Assembly: GCA_020631405.1 (NCBI GenBank)
Contig: JAHDHH010000038.1
Coordinates: 1-41,034, forward strand
Length of the DNA stretch: 41,034 nt
Reading direction: 5' to 3'
DNA from: Saprospiraceae bacterium
GTDB taxonomy: Bacteria; Bacteroidota; Bacteroidia; Chitinophagales; Saprospiraceae
In this document: positions 30,101-36,220 of the stretch, piece after piece
Layout: every line of letters starts with the position of its first letter
Numbering within the stretch: the first letter of the stretch is position 1
Translations under genes and position numbers: made by a program
The notes under the pieces: model-generated
The model's input: only the letters and a program-made list of their open reading frames with translations
What the model was told of the DNA's origin: nothing
Database searches by the model: none

Positions 30101-30524
30101 ATCACTAAGTGTGGCAACTGAACAATTGTTTACCCTCCATTTTTCAAATAGTGACTTATCAGGTGTTGAAGACTTGACAATAAGTAGTGACGCAACCCAG
30201 GCAGAGGCCTACACGGCCGATTTAGCGGTAATGAATGTTATGCTTGCTAACAACGGTGAGGATGAATTTGCTTTAATGCAAAATGAACCGAACCCCTTTG
30301 AGTCTAGTACAACTATAGCATTTAGTCTTCCATCAAAGGGTTTAACTACATTGAAGATGTTTGATATAAATGGTAAGGTAGTTAAGCAAATAACTGGATC
30401 TTATCCAAAAGGGTGGAATAGTATACAGTTGTCTCAGCAAGACTTAGGTGTGTCGGGAGTTCTATATTATACGCTAGAGAGTGGTGATTTTACAGAGACA
30501 CGTAAGATGATTCTAGTAGAATAG
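18123..30524 (+). CDS. Giant multidomain surface protein: FG-GAP, HYR, P-domains, dockerin, T9SS tail
   Basis: A 4133-residue exported protein. In order: signal segment (1-27); an N-terminal domain to about 228; FG-GAP repeats to about 700 with five calcium loops (for example DFNNDG near 248, DPNNDG near 324, DLDGDG near 455, DVDGDG near 597); HYR modules from about 706; an unassigned 545-residue region (880-1425) that includes a Cys-rich patch; more HYR modules; a P-domain (1815-1960); HYR; a lamin-tail domain (2214-2406) inside a HYR module; a second P-domain (about 2436-2586); many further HYR-like or degenerate modules to about 3720; a dockerin-like pair of loops (3795-3850); a cohesin-like domain (3913-4042); and a T9SS type A sorting domain (from 4049, ALMQNEPNPF). 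It is probably cell-surface-bound or released and used in adhesion or polymer binding. No protease or glycosidase active site is visible. Confidence 0.88.
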   Translation: MNNLKKLLGSLGLVLLSVAIISLWNNVNTNIETKHSDYQFKLDGNQASIENHSHSFDSKISPFRFELQPRNEYVAYELSYQVSDVSVNGTSVLSPNKIKTSVNDDKLSYKINDKVAINYTNSTKGLRQDFVISEGPTMDANFLVDLELSTSLEVSQNDKYSISLTHANNDAVRLNYKDLLVFDNGGLFLDCEMKLSQIEDDVYNIQLIAFAEEVSYPVTIDPLSTSDSSFESLIDSTYTGYAVSGDCDFNNDGYCDVSIGSYGYSKDMVKFVGKVDVFYGSAAGTDITGIPDFSIEGDTVVTLAGYTGLGIGGRFGYSLDCAGDPNNDGFDDIIIGAPNISLVDTVGGASDTIIGAGAFYVYYGSASGLSTMGFDVIYGSVDTLSLGEQVSSLGDTNGDGFDDVMVSSPGANSCTGSVRIHTGNAAGISASAVKVYNGQQLGQKYGTALAGPGDLDGDGFNDILIGSHNYNIGTDTAIGRVDLYLGSTGFAAPGSNSPSPWSAFGEHKNAQFGYSISGGGTYLGAGTTSVVIGSNRYNPSFVTTMPDTIEGYGTGGGRGAAYIYRGQAGGLQSTPSSILLNDVGASGFGSSVSDAGDVDGDGVGDIIIGAPFYSVSQANEGAAYTYYGVNYQSGIDTTFDWCATGELPNAFLGISLDNIGGCDSLVQAVADTTGVVIGAYGYGTNPNLYNGAAFLYKQGTCGLVKYEEPQFLTFPLDTIFASSDTSVCGAIVLFDDPMVGSNCPNTLSISAGMVSGSDFPIGNTSVTYQIDSNGQTVDSTFVITVIDVHAPEIITCTENQFVQLPAGETQTTVTWNDPVFDDNSLCSGGSLTVTKEPGTVTNPSIEKGDMLTAGVYVLTYKAVDEAGNEAYCTFRVIVNKVSLDGRDCEVKSIQSEAFIGNSVLAGAKRESASRNLIEDLGFNNSNFGIDLLLSLMEGLTGLSIPGWVKAVLGQAGTGINLAFVSVNFSFLPTLDLTYGVFLDTEESSQLSVNVNYAGEVCASKLPDKLYGCRDVIPFSSSFTVDPSEAFLQVNPGDLEQTIGVFIRDFEFRWPILISASACVGVPLCVPFVGCAGCAGYTASYTKSFDIFDPVRELEGSDAIELDLITACDLSFENGATIATVFACQGIGTGTDSFIKSLFEALPIGPNNIPIDPFYYDASLDQFVFDPGRLPKIGEKIPEMRLRFGRLTQNEMGPTFINGSLLTTSGRERSLFAGEFDVFSLLAYAIPEPKKQALCVKGIEIGTRSIGFSRASRMTVDPNSGQCSGPLIKDLKVDVLDVNLILRSEFNVNYNFNPNLKVESMDLGVPTYWERPDFGLSGTSQTLTGVNMDENILIGVPDGQTEPYFISNVFSSNGVFQGNETKTLKVDLELRIIEFLFSYVTPSGFGPLITLGPFNLLTLGSERVREYNRTLDIPNFNASVTMTPDDIPPIVACNDTTVYMDEYGYAFLDLETAFNSDPNLSYDLPLDGSGMINLIDIYPDTIFCSDYPFTSGFLVTEDDNCNFDTCEFLVTVLDTMRPFIGCQDLTIGIGENGTLLLEPDEIIIGAVDNCMAITPEIFPRFFTCDDVGQEIIVTATVTDIAGNMNSCTATVSVVDTLPLFMDCPYLAAYPVTRNTDPGVCTYNPNETEFRPTLVAPDCNTVITYNLSGATTGTGISNVDDVAFNLGETTITYTATDASGNVTTCGFTVIVEDRENPIILCLQDVTLSTNEDILDNYDCSTGFDFRHPNPSDNCSITSYDLVYTYPNGEEEIVDLLDRYNSGLFEESKVFDIGLTTLTYTVVDTMNNSASCVYNITVEDDELPTIFCQDVVSCQEYLFTGAPEIQPNDVTSFIISVPNDILITDLNVSLIGSTDDFGLLDVELISPNGTTLSLVTGICATTTTFDIELDDDAFDLLASADCSLINTGLAYSPAVLLFMVNGESSLGEWELVISNASTTSCGSIDEFKLEICGNTIDQLVNGRVSVLVNTGECAFAITDDTYNPVFIDNCPDVVMTHDYILGPFDNTLVGSVLPLGETSIVWTTTDASGNSVSCTMIYEVLDQSAPEFINCPANDIIQDAEPGICGAYVNFSAPLAFDECDDQVDVVQIDATGLISGSVFPVGSTELIYQVSDNSGNTTTCTVVVIVNDTQGGTFNCPSDLVAVNDDGSCTAVVNGIPPQNISDNCIDNMSITYQIEHPANSGNIIAGGIEDASGNTFLSGDNVVTYQMSSQPGLLITEVTQEIQASIGGEPVVPYTILTNDDYIEITNLGPAAYDISGLSIERFGAGLVDVFEVPSLTIINPGETLVLHYGNGTDDEAIHFYNLPCAVDISASEPAGYALVYKDRVLDVVTTNGFIANGMDAQGLVTALDWTGSIPTLAGTAGIIRKFSFDSNIALDWVVSENCYPLTIGILNPDIEAYAWNGTVTSLQSEDPTIQTCDFTVSIIDSEAPSCAMAGDTLTYQGEPVQGGFDSCNIGVSTITSTDDCRISDINLTVNGTVFGTDSIFMTLTSPMGTTVLLTTLTCPTNVDELSTINITFDEEAEDNLSVYCNGGASDGTYQQLGSLLDFYGELSAGDWSLNVGGIAGSDSSVDIQSWSLEVSCLQDFQMDPVVINNETGLCGAEFAWIHPFFIDNCSSGSIGVNYYADDPNLVTPTGGVLNGSFGNGGYDAVEFFSVGITTVEYTLTDGSGVQSQCSFTVEVVDAEAPLVTSCPADIVVQLSSGLCREVVFYEVLATDNCVELTLDYSIDSGTYFDIGTTPVTVVITDTAGNTAECEFNVIVNNFTPESLNLACNDLINISLDQNCEVEVNADMLLEGNIYSCYEDYIITLEDSAGDPITTAPIIGLAYQGQLVTYTVLDPNTGNSCWGELYIEEKLQPVIECPIDVVISCDENPLALELDTLAPNFGMLKTGEVRLVSCEQYTSWFFEDEVVSMPDCSDPIKTIFRTFYLTDDEQNTVECTQRIDIAPFGFDDIVWPEFVLLTCDDVAADESLISPENTGYPIIGEAIVNDVNALCDLSHSYTDNKLWICGNSFEILRIWTIRNRCLPIDSSNPITFTQLIEVLDDDNPVLTDCPGDITVSTEAWLCSASVDLPLPAYINDGCSEIMFDAKIFGGGTLSITGTLGNNDLAITANYIQAGTTSRVEYLVMDECGNESACSFSISVFDGTPPVAIATQNLVISLTTNGQEYDGNALLYTESVDNGSYDNCSDVRLEIRRVDGPPNCGNLGLDDYNNNATFSNTSLGVNTDNNINDTDNGNIVKVCCEDLTSVDGSGAAFGIVQVELRVWDDGNKDNIIGNEGDNYASTWAEVRVESKLPPTIVCPADATVSCESSWYVHQEPSVPTDEEYAALSGPEGTGVAFGSSLCGSVSMTYQDSYSEDNCYTQVNEITRTWCVEGTNICCDQKIDIVGSLQFDPSSISLGSNSNVITNPPSDIYASCLDGSEGPLEPTWLNAPCELIGFTMDSDTFFIEGEACIKVINAYSVVNWCTDEEWVFEQTIQVIDDEDPEITVDSLCVAVNEDCLALPGSVQLTAFATDSSEVSTCMSPWLKWQVEVDLNSDWVVDHVFSSYVSPQDPNFGTGQNEYYVPPTISGDPVALIIPSSIPSSKYDHRVVWTVSDGCGNVTSKTTVLQVVDKKAPSPYCHSISSAFMTGENPMVELWACDFVIEGLDNCTSSDQLRYTFSNVLPENDPTYDSETKCSARTFTCADINNANSGIVSVDVYSWDEYDNFAVCNVELTLNGLCDPDGEGQSRIAGMIDTDNGQLVKNVEVIIESNQPEYPYSVMTDDLGTYMSHNHLNSFDYSVSAFNNSDHRAGVSTLDILYIQRHLLNIASLNSPYRYIAADVNNDEKVTAADIIDLRKLILEVYTAFPSNDSWRFVDASQALTVANAFDFREYIDITELNNDMTSMDWKGVKIGDVNGSYVSNNLLSPTEFRSSKTLELSFKGSKTADGLSVAVSSSNFIDIAGYQFTLNTNGLNYTRVEAGAINMTNDNIALISKDLLTVSWNTNTSLSVATEQLFTLHFSNSDLSGVEDLTISSDATQAEAYTADLAVMNVMLANNGEDEFALMQNEPNPFESSTTIAFSLPSKGLTTLKMFDINGKVVKQITGSYPKGWNSIQLSQQDLGVSGVLYYTLESGDFTETRKMILVE

Positions 30525-30546
30525 GTTAGTCAAAACTCTTTCAAAT

Positions 30547-30580
30547 AAATAGGCATTTAGGATTTTCTGAATGCCTATTT
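30547..30580 (+). terminator. Strong intrinsic terminator after the giant gene
   Basis: AAATAGGCATT (30547-30557) pairs perfectly with AATGCCTATTT (30570-30580). The stem can extend by three more pairs (30558-30560 with 30567-30569, one a wobble), leaving a 6-base loop. A T-rich stretch follows on the plus strand and an A-rich one precedes it, so it could act in both directions. It lies 22 bases after the stop codon. Confidence 0.85.
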
Positions 30581-30695
30581 GTATTTAGAGGCGGAGGGTT
30601 TATACTAGAAGAAAATAGTTTAATTCTTATCATGAATAACATATCATCACTTTACCGCATTATATTTACATCTTTTTTAATATTTAATATCAATT

Positions 30696-31793
30696 ATGGC
30701 TTTGAAGTGTGGTATAGTTGGATTGCCCAATGTAGGTAAGTCAACCTTATTTAATGCATTGACTAATGCAAAGGCTCTAGCGGCAAATTACCCATTTGCA
30801 ACTAAAGAACCCAATGTAGGAATTATCACTGTGCCTGACAAAAGGCTGGAAGCGTTAGCTGATATTGTCAATCCACAGAAAATCCAACCGACTACTGTAG
30901 AAATAGTAGATATTGCTGGATTAATCAAAGGTGCTAGTAAGGGAGAAGGCTTAGGGAATCAATTCTTAGCGAATATTAGAGAGGTAGATGCCATCGTTCA
31001 CGTAGTTAGGTGCTTTGTTGATGATAATGTCATCCATGTAGATGGTAAAGTCAACCCAGTCAATGATAAGCAGATCATCGATATGGAGTTGATCTTTAAA
31101 GATATTGACACAGTAGAGAAGCGTTTAGATAAATTAAAGAAGGCTGCTAAAGCTGGTGGAAAGGAAGATTTAAAAGCAGTCGACTTAGCTCAGAGTTTGC
31201 TTGACCACCTTTCGGATGAGAAGCCAGCTAGGAGCTTTGATTCACCTGATAGTTTCAAGGTGATTATGAACGAATTATCTTTGCTTACAGCTAAACCTGT
31301 CATCTATGTTTGTAATGTAGATGAGAATTCAGCATTAAATGGAAATGCCTTAACTGAGGCATTTAAAGCAGAAGTAGTTGATGAGCATGCAGAGGTACTT
31401 CTCATTAGTGCAGCTATTGAAGCTGATATTATTGAGCTTGATGATATTGAAGAGAGGTTAGAGTTTGTCAAAGAGATGGGGCTTGAAGAGCCAGGTGTCA
31501 ATAGAGTGATTAGATCATGCTATAATATACTGAACCTGATTACATACTTCACTGCTGGAGAAAAAGAAGTCAGAGCTTGGACTGTATTAAAGAATAGCAC
31601 CGCTCCTCAAGCTGCAGGTGTGATCCATACAGACTTTGAAAAAGGCTTTATACGTGCAGAAGTAATTAAGTACGAAGACTATGTCCACTATAAGTCAGAA
31701 GCTGCTGTAAAAGAGGCAGGTAAGCTAGGTGTAGAAGGCAAAGAATACATCGTCCAAGATGGAGATATCATGCATTTTAGATTCAATGTATAA
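30696..31793 (+). CDS. ychF: YchF/Ola1-type ATPase
   Basis: A 365-residue protein with the complete YchF pattern: P-loop GLPNVGKSTLFNALT (from G8), YPFATKEPNVGII, switch-II DIAGLIKGASKGEGLGNQFL, and the altered specificity motif CNVDE where classical GTPases have NKxD, which explains ATP preference in this family. A coiled-coil insertion (about 120-165) and a TGS domain at the C-terminus (VHTD.. near 308 to HFRFNV) complete it. YchF associates with ribosomes and is linked to translation and oxidative stress responses. The gene is preceded by a -7-like TATATTTA (30661-30668) without a clear -33 box. Length and motifs are normal for the family. Confidence 0.95.
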   Translation: MALKCGIVGLPNVGKSTLFNALTNAKALAANYPFATKEPNVGIITVPDKRLEALADIVNPQKIQPTTVEIVDIAGLIKGASKGEGLGNQFLANIREVDAIVHVVRCFVDDNVIHVDGKVNPVNDKQIIDMELIFKDIDTVEKRLDKLKKAAKAGGKEDLKAVDLAQSLLDHLSDEKPARSFDSPDSFKVIMNELSLLTAKPVIYVCNVDENSALNGNALTEAFKAEVVDEHAEVLLISAAIEADIIELDDIEERLEFVKEMGLEEPGVNRVIRSCYNILNLITYFTAGEKEVRAWTVLKNSTAPQAAGVIHTDFEKGFIRAEVIKYEDYVHYKSEAAVKEAGKLGVEGKEYIVQDGDIMHFRFNV

Positions 31794-31828
31794 GTTGACT
31801 TTTATAAACTCTTAGCGTCCAGACTACT

Positions 31829-32773
31829 ATGGCTACATTACGAAATAATCATCGACCAAATCAGGGAAAAAAGAGTGAAGGTTATGTAGTAAGACTATCT
31901 GTATTCTTAATATTCTCGGTGATACTTATTGTCGTTCTTGGATATAGTTTAAGTAATTCAAATACGGATAGTGGGTTTGTCCCAGCTCCTCAACCTACAG
32001 CAAAGACATTCAAGAATACTTCAGGAGCCATTCCTCAAACGGCTGCACAGCTTACTCCCAGAGGAGGAAACTTTGAGAATGTCCATCACACTTACTATAG
32101 TCTTGGATATAGTGAAGAGCATGAGCAAGCTGCTTGGGTTGCTTATACACTTACAGCCCAATCCCTCTATGTGCCTAATGTAAAAAGGGCAAAGCGCTTT
32201 AAGTATGATCCGAAAGTATCTACGTATTCTGCCAATCATTCTGATTATTCTCATTCTGGCTATACAAGAGGACATATGGCACCAGCAGGAGATATGGCAT
32301 TCAATCGTCAAGCCATGGAAGAGACATTTTACATGAGTAATATGTCGCCTCAAATCAAGCAACTGAATAATGGGATTTGGAAGGAGTTGGAAGAAACTGT
32401 TAGAGATTGGGCAATTGATTATGACGAATTGCTCATTGTGACAGGACCTATACTGAGTGAAGCTAATAAGCAGATAGGTAAAAAGAATAAAATCACTGTT
32501 CCAGAAGCCTTTTACAAAATCATATTAGATGCTAAAGGTGATAAGCGTGAAGGGATTGCCTTTGTGATTCCTCATAGGGTGTGTGACGAACGGTTAGAAG
32601 TATTTGCGAAGTCGATTGATACAGTGGAAGAGATGACAGGCTTGGATTTCTTTGCAGAAAGGACTGATATTACAGACCTTGATAATCTTGAAAGTACCTT
32701 CAATCTTAAGTATTGGAAATTTGAGGAGAATAGATACAAGGATAGAGTGGAAAAATGGAACCATGAGAAGTAA
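31829..32773 (+). CDS. Membrane-anchored DNA/RNA non-specific endonuclease (NUC1 family)
   Basis: A 314-residue protein. A basic N-terminus is followed by one hydrophobic helix (about residues 23-43) and a linker to residue 80, then a beta-beta-alpha-Me nuclease domain. The catalytic motif usually written DRGH reads TRGH here (R147, G148, H149 in SGYTRGHMAPAGDM). The metal-binding asparagine region is MSNMSPQIKQLNNGIWKELE. Such enzymes cut single- and double-stranded DNA and RNA with Mg2+. The single N-terminal helix places the nuclease outside the cytoplasm, suggesting nutrient scavenging or periplasmic DNA clearance. The HerA-like gene follows after 30 bases; co-transcription is likely, a functional link uncertain. 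Confidence 0.88.
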   Translation: MATLRNNHRPNQGKKSEGYVVRLSVFLIFSVILIVVLGYSLSNSNTDSGFVPAPQPTAKTFKNTSGAIPQTAAQLTPRGGNFENVHHTYYSLGYSEEHEQAAWVAYTLTAQSLYVPNVKRAKRFKYDPKVSTYSANHSDYSHSGYTRGHMAPAGDMAFNRQAMEETFYMSNMSPQIKQLNNGIWKELEETVRDWAIDYDELLIVTGPILSEANKQIGKKNKITVPEAFYKIILDAKGDKREGIAFVIPHRVCDERLEVFAKSIDTVEEMTGLDFFAERTDITDLDNLESTFNLKYWKFEENRYKDRVEKWNHEK

Positions 32774-32803
32774 CACATTTCAAATAGAATTAAAGTAGAA
32801 GAC

Positions 32804-34360
32804 ATGGCAGACAAGACAACATTTTCAGAAGATATACTATCAGGATATGCAATGGAAGGTGAATCGATAGTCGTAGGAGGTGCCATGTTAGATGGAGAGT
32901 GTATATCTGATCACTTTATCAAAATACCACTAAAAACACTGAATAGACATGGTCTGATTGCTGGAGCAACTGGTACAGGTAAGACTAAGTCATTGCAAGT
33001 CATTGCAGAGCAGCTATCTAATCATGGTATACCTAGTATGATCATGGACATTAAAGGTGATCTCAGTGGGATTGCCGTGCCAAGCTCAGGACACAAAAAG
33101 ATAGACGAAAGACATGAAGCCATTGGGTTGCCATTTGAACCTGGTGCTAGTCCTGTTGAGTTTTTGTCATTGTCTAATGAAAAAGGAGCCAGGCTTAGAG
33201 CCACTGTTTCAGAGTTTGGGTCAATCTTACTTTCTAAAATACTCAACCTATCTGAAGTGCAATCTGGGATACTCTCAGTACTCTTCAAGTATTGTGATGA
33301 TAATAGAATACCTCTACTTGATCTCAAGGATCTAAAGAAGATCTTGCAATTTGCAACTGATGACGCTGGTAAGGAAGAATTAGAACAAGAATATGGTAAG
33401 ATTAGCAGTAGGTCTACAAGTACAATACTCCGTAAGATTGTCGAATTAGAAAGCCAAGGAGCTGAAAGATTCTTTGGTGAGGTCTCCTTCAATATAGCGG
33501 ATCTAGTCAGATACTCAGACGAAGGGAAGGGCATGGTTTCCATCTTGAGATTGACAGATATACAAGGAAAGCCAAAGCTATTTTCTAGTTTCATGTTACA
33601 ACTATTAGCAGAGATATACTCTGTAATGCCAGAGGAGGGCGACCTAGACAAGCCCAAATTTGCTTTGTTTATTGATGAGGCTCACTTAGTCTTCAGTGAA
33701 GCATCCGATGCCTTATTAGATCATATTGAGACCATTATAAAATTAATAAGATCCAAGGGAGTGGGAATATTTTTCATTACTCAAAATCCCACAGATATTC
33801 CAGACAGTGTCTTAAGTCAATTAGGCTTGAAAGTACAACATGCACTCAGAGCCTTTACTGCTAAAGATAGGAAAGCAATTAGGACAGCAGCCCAAAACTT
33901 TCCTTTAACGGATTATTATAAAACTGATGAGTTGCTTACTTCCATGGGAATAGGAGAGGCTTTGGTCACTTGCCTTAATGAAGATGGTATCCCAACACCA
34001 TTAGCTCATACATTGATGAGGGCACCACAGTCTAGGATGGACGTGCTTTCATCAAAAGAGATTGATAGTATCATTGCCAAATCTGAAATTATTGAGAAAT
34101 ACAATAAGGAAGTAGATAGAGAAAGTGCATTTGAGATATTGAATAAGAAGATACAAGACTATAACGAGGCTGTTGAAGAAGAGGAAGAAGAATCTGCAAG
34201 ACAAAAAGAAAGGTCAAGCTCTTCCTCAAGATCCAAGAAGAAAGATGGATTCTTACAAAGCAAAGCTGCTAAGAATATAGGTAAGGAAATTGGCAATGTT
34301 GCTATAAGAGGACTACTTGGAGTATTTGGCGTCAAGACTCGAAGAAGAAAATTCTTTTAA
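32804..34360 (+). CDS. HerA/FtsK-superfamily ATPase (DUF853 type)
   Basis: A 518-residue ATPase. The Walker A motif is GATGTGKTKS (54-63) and Walker B is ALFIDEAHLVF (D291, E292). FFITQNPTDIPDSVLSQLGLKVQHAL is the typical sensor and arginine-finger region of HerA-like helicases of the DUF853 group. The C-terminus (about 440-518) is highly charged, with EEEEEES and then basic SSSRSKKKDG, and ends in KTRRRKFF. HerA-type proteins form hexamers that move along DNA. The function of DUF853 members is poorly known. It ends tail-to-tail with the acyltransferase gene, three bases apart. Confidence 0.88.
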   Translation: MADKTTFSEDILSGYAMEGESIVVGGAMLDGECISDHFIKIPLKTLNRHGLIAGATGTGKTKSLQVIAEQLSNHGIPSMIMDIKGDLSGIAVPSSGHKKIDERHEAIGLPFEPGASPVEFLSLSNEKGARLRATVSEFGSILLSKILNLSEVQSGILSVLFKYCDDNRIPLLDLKDLKKILQFATDDAGKEELEQEYGKISSRSTSTILRKIVELESQGAERFFGEVSFNIADLVRYSDEGKGMVSILRLTDIQGKPKLFSSFMLQLLAEIYSVMPEEGDLDKPKFALFIDEAHLVFSEASDALLDHIETIIKLIRSKGVGIFFITQNPTDIPDSVLSQLGLKVQHALRAFTAKDRKAIRTAAQNFPLTDYYKTDELLTSMGIGEALVTCLNEDGIPTPLAHTLMRAPQSRMDVLSSKEIDSIIAKSEIIEKYNKEVDRESAFEILNKKIQDYNEAVEEEEEESARQKERSSSSSRSKKKDGFLQSKAAKNIGKEIGNVAIRGLLGVFGVKTRRRKFF

Positions 34361-34363
34361 GGA

Positions 34364-35107
34364 TTATTGTGCATTCAGCTCCTCAAGCTTTTGTCTGATC
34401 ATATCCTCACACCGCTGAATGATGTCTTTGTCATTATGATTCCTGCCTAATGGTTCAAGCATGTGTAATTGCATATGTGTACCAAAAGGAACAGGCTTGC
34501 ATACCCAACGTTCAAATTTCCAAAAATCGTGGAGTGCGACAGGTATGACCTTTGCCGTTGGCATAGTCCTGAGTAATTGAAGCAATCCCAATCCTTTAAA
34601 AGAAATCAGCTTGCCGTCCCTGGCTCTGGCACCTTCTGGAAAGATTACAGCCATTTGCCGACTTTCATTGATCCTAGTACCAAATTCAGCAATTTTCTTA
34701 ATCGCTGACCTTCCATTTGACAAACTTATTGTTGTAGACCCTCCATGTCTAATGTTATAAGAAATGCTCGGAATACCTTTACCTAGGCTTTCTTTTGAGA
34801 CGAACTTTGGGCTAAATTTCCTAAATGCCCAACTAATAGCAGGAATATCATACATGCATTGGTGATTACTTACCAAAATAAGAGGTTCATTGACTTCAAT
34901 GTCAGAAAAGTCTAATCCATGATAAGATATCCGATTGCCAACAATCCATAGCGCTTGATTGAGCGACCAGATCATTGCATCAACTACTCTTGCATGGGCT
35001 TGTTTTGATATCGCTCTACCAATCATTTGAAGGGGATGGAAAATCAAAAGTAATATTCCAAAAACTAGCCAGAATATAATATTAGGAATCCAGTAAAGTA
35101 ACTTCAT
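34364..35107 (-). CDS. plsC: 1-acyl-sn-glycerol-3-phosphate acyltransferase (PlsC family)
   Basis: A 247-residue lysophospholipid acyltransferase. A hydrophobic N-terminal segment (about 7-27) anchors it in the membrane. The catalytic HX4D is present (NHQCMYD), followed by GGSTTISLSNGR, FPEGARARDGKL (the EGTR block with Ala for Thr) and KVIPVALHDF. It should add the second fatty acyl chain to lysophosphatidic acid to make phosphatidic acid, or act on a related lysolipid. It diverges from the acyl-ACP desaturase gene with 60 bases between start codons, so the two lipid genes may be co-controlled. Confidence 0.88.
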   Translation of the reverse strand: MKLLYWIPNIIFWLVFGILLLIFHPLQMIGRAISKQAHARVVDAMIWSLNQALWIVGNRISYHGLDFSDIEVNEPLILVSNHQCMYDIPAISWAFRKFSPKFVSKESLGKGIPSISYNIRHGGSTTISLSNGRSAIKKIAEFGTRINESRQMAVIFPEGARARDGKLISFKGLGLLQLLRTMPTAKVIPVALHDFWKFERWVCKPVPFGTHMQLHMLEPLGRNHNDKDIIQRCEDMIRQKLEELNAQ

Positions 35108-35167
35108 TTTTGATATTTGATCCTTAAAGATAGAATTCTATTGTGTAAAATAGATTATCTTCAATAC

Positions 35168-36154
35168 ATGAATCCAATATCACTTACACCTCAACGTAAA
35201 GAGGTCATGAAGCATATCGAGCAATTTGTCGATTACGCTACGGCCAACTTTCTGAAGCCGATTGAAAAGATGTGGCAGCCAAACGACTTCCTGCCAAACT
35301 CAATAGACAGAAAGGAATTTGACGAACAGCTCACTGAACTTAGAGAAACTGCAGCAGAGATGGATTATGATTTCTGGGCAGTATTGATTGGAGATACTAT
35401 TACTGAGGAGGCATTGCCAACTTATGAGTCTTGGATTAGTGGGATGGATAGCGTCGACATCAAATCTGACAAGGGTTGGGGAGCATGGACAAGGAGGTGG
35501 ACTGCTGAAGAAAATAGACATGGGGACTTACTCAATAAGTACTTGTACCTATCTGGGAAGGTAGATATGAGGGCAGTGGAGCAATCAGTACAATATTTAC
35601 TTGCTGATGGGATGGACATTCAGACTGATTTTGACCCATACAAGACGTTTATGTATACGAGTTTTCAAGAGTTAGCAACTAATATTTCTCATAGAAGGGT
35701 AGCAACGCTTGCTAAACAATCTGGAAACAAAATACTATCCAAAATCTGTGGGATGATTGCTTCTGAAGAAGCTGTTCATGGCAAGGCTTATGCTGCATTC
35801 ATCAGTAAGATATTTGAAGTAGATGCAAGTGAAATGATGCTTGCCTTTGCTGATATGATGAAAAAGAAGATTGTCATGCCAGCACATAACCTCAGAGAGC
35901 TTGGTATAGCAGTAGGCGATACATTTACTCACTTTTCAGAAGCAGCTCAAAGATTAGGAGTATATACATCTAAAGACTACGTGGATATTCTAGAAAGATT
36001 GTTGGCTGAATGGAAGATATCAGATATTGGCGGGTTAACACCAGATGCAGAAAAGGCACAAGAGTATTTGATGAGACTTCCTGATAGACTGACTAGAATA
36101 CTAGGTAGATTCAAAGTTCCTCAAAAGGAATATGCATACTCATGGATAATATAA
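35168..36154 (+). CDS. Acyl-ACP desaturase (ferritin-like di-iron)
   Basis: A 328-residue soluble fatty-acid desaturase of the acyl-ACP type. The di-iron ligands can be read: E in TEEALPTYESW, E and H in WTAEENRHG, E in SFQELATNISHRR, and E and H in ASEEAVHGKAY. This enzyme class uses O2 and reduced ferredoxin to place a double bond in an acyl chain on acyl carrier protein, adjusting membrane fluidity. I start at ATG 35168 because it begins the conserved helical N-terminus (MNPISLTPQRKEVMKHIEQF); a TTG at 35117 in the same frame would give 17 more residues that look non-homologous. It lies head-to-head with plsC. Confidence 0.9.
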   Translation: MNPISLTPQRKEVMKHIEQFVDYATANFLKPIEKMWQPNDFLPNSIDRKEFDEQLTELRETAAEMDYDFWAVLIGDTITEEALPTYESWISGMDSVDIKSDKGWGAWTRRWTAEENRHGDLLNKYLYLSGKVDMRAVEQSVQYLLADGMDIQTDFDPYKTFMYTSFQELATNISHRRVATLAKQSGNKILSKICGMIASEEAVHGKAYAAFISKIFEVDASEMMLAFADMMKKKIVMPAHNLRELGIAVGDTFTHFSEAAQRLGVYTSKDYVDILERLLAEWKISDIGGLTPDAEKAQEYLMRLPDRLTRILGRFKVPQKEYAYSWII

Positions 36155-36164
36155 GGCAAGTACA

Positions 36165-36184
36165 TTTATCTATTTACAGATAAA
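36165..36184. terminator. Hairpin between convergent genes, possible terminator
   Basis: TTTATCT (36165-36171) and AGATAAA (36178-36184) form a 7-base stem with a 6-base loop, ten bases past the desaturase stop and 36 before the end of the thioredoxin-like gene. It is AT-rich and without a long T-run, so it is a weak candidate. Confidence 0.35.
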
Positions 36185-36220
36185 CAACACATTTTAAAGT
36201 TTGGTAATAATGCCGACTAA

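Noticed and set aside
33022..33657. 211-codon minus-strand open frame inside the HerA-like gene
   Set aside because: It lies wholly antisense to a gene with clear Walker motifs, and its Ser/Leu-rich translation has no domain pattern.
31829..34360. Calling the nuclease/HerA pair an antiphage defence system
   Set aside because: Surroundings are housekeeping genes, the nuclease appears extracytoplasmic, and no other defence genes or mobile elements are present.
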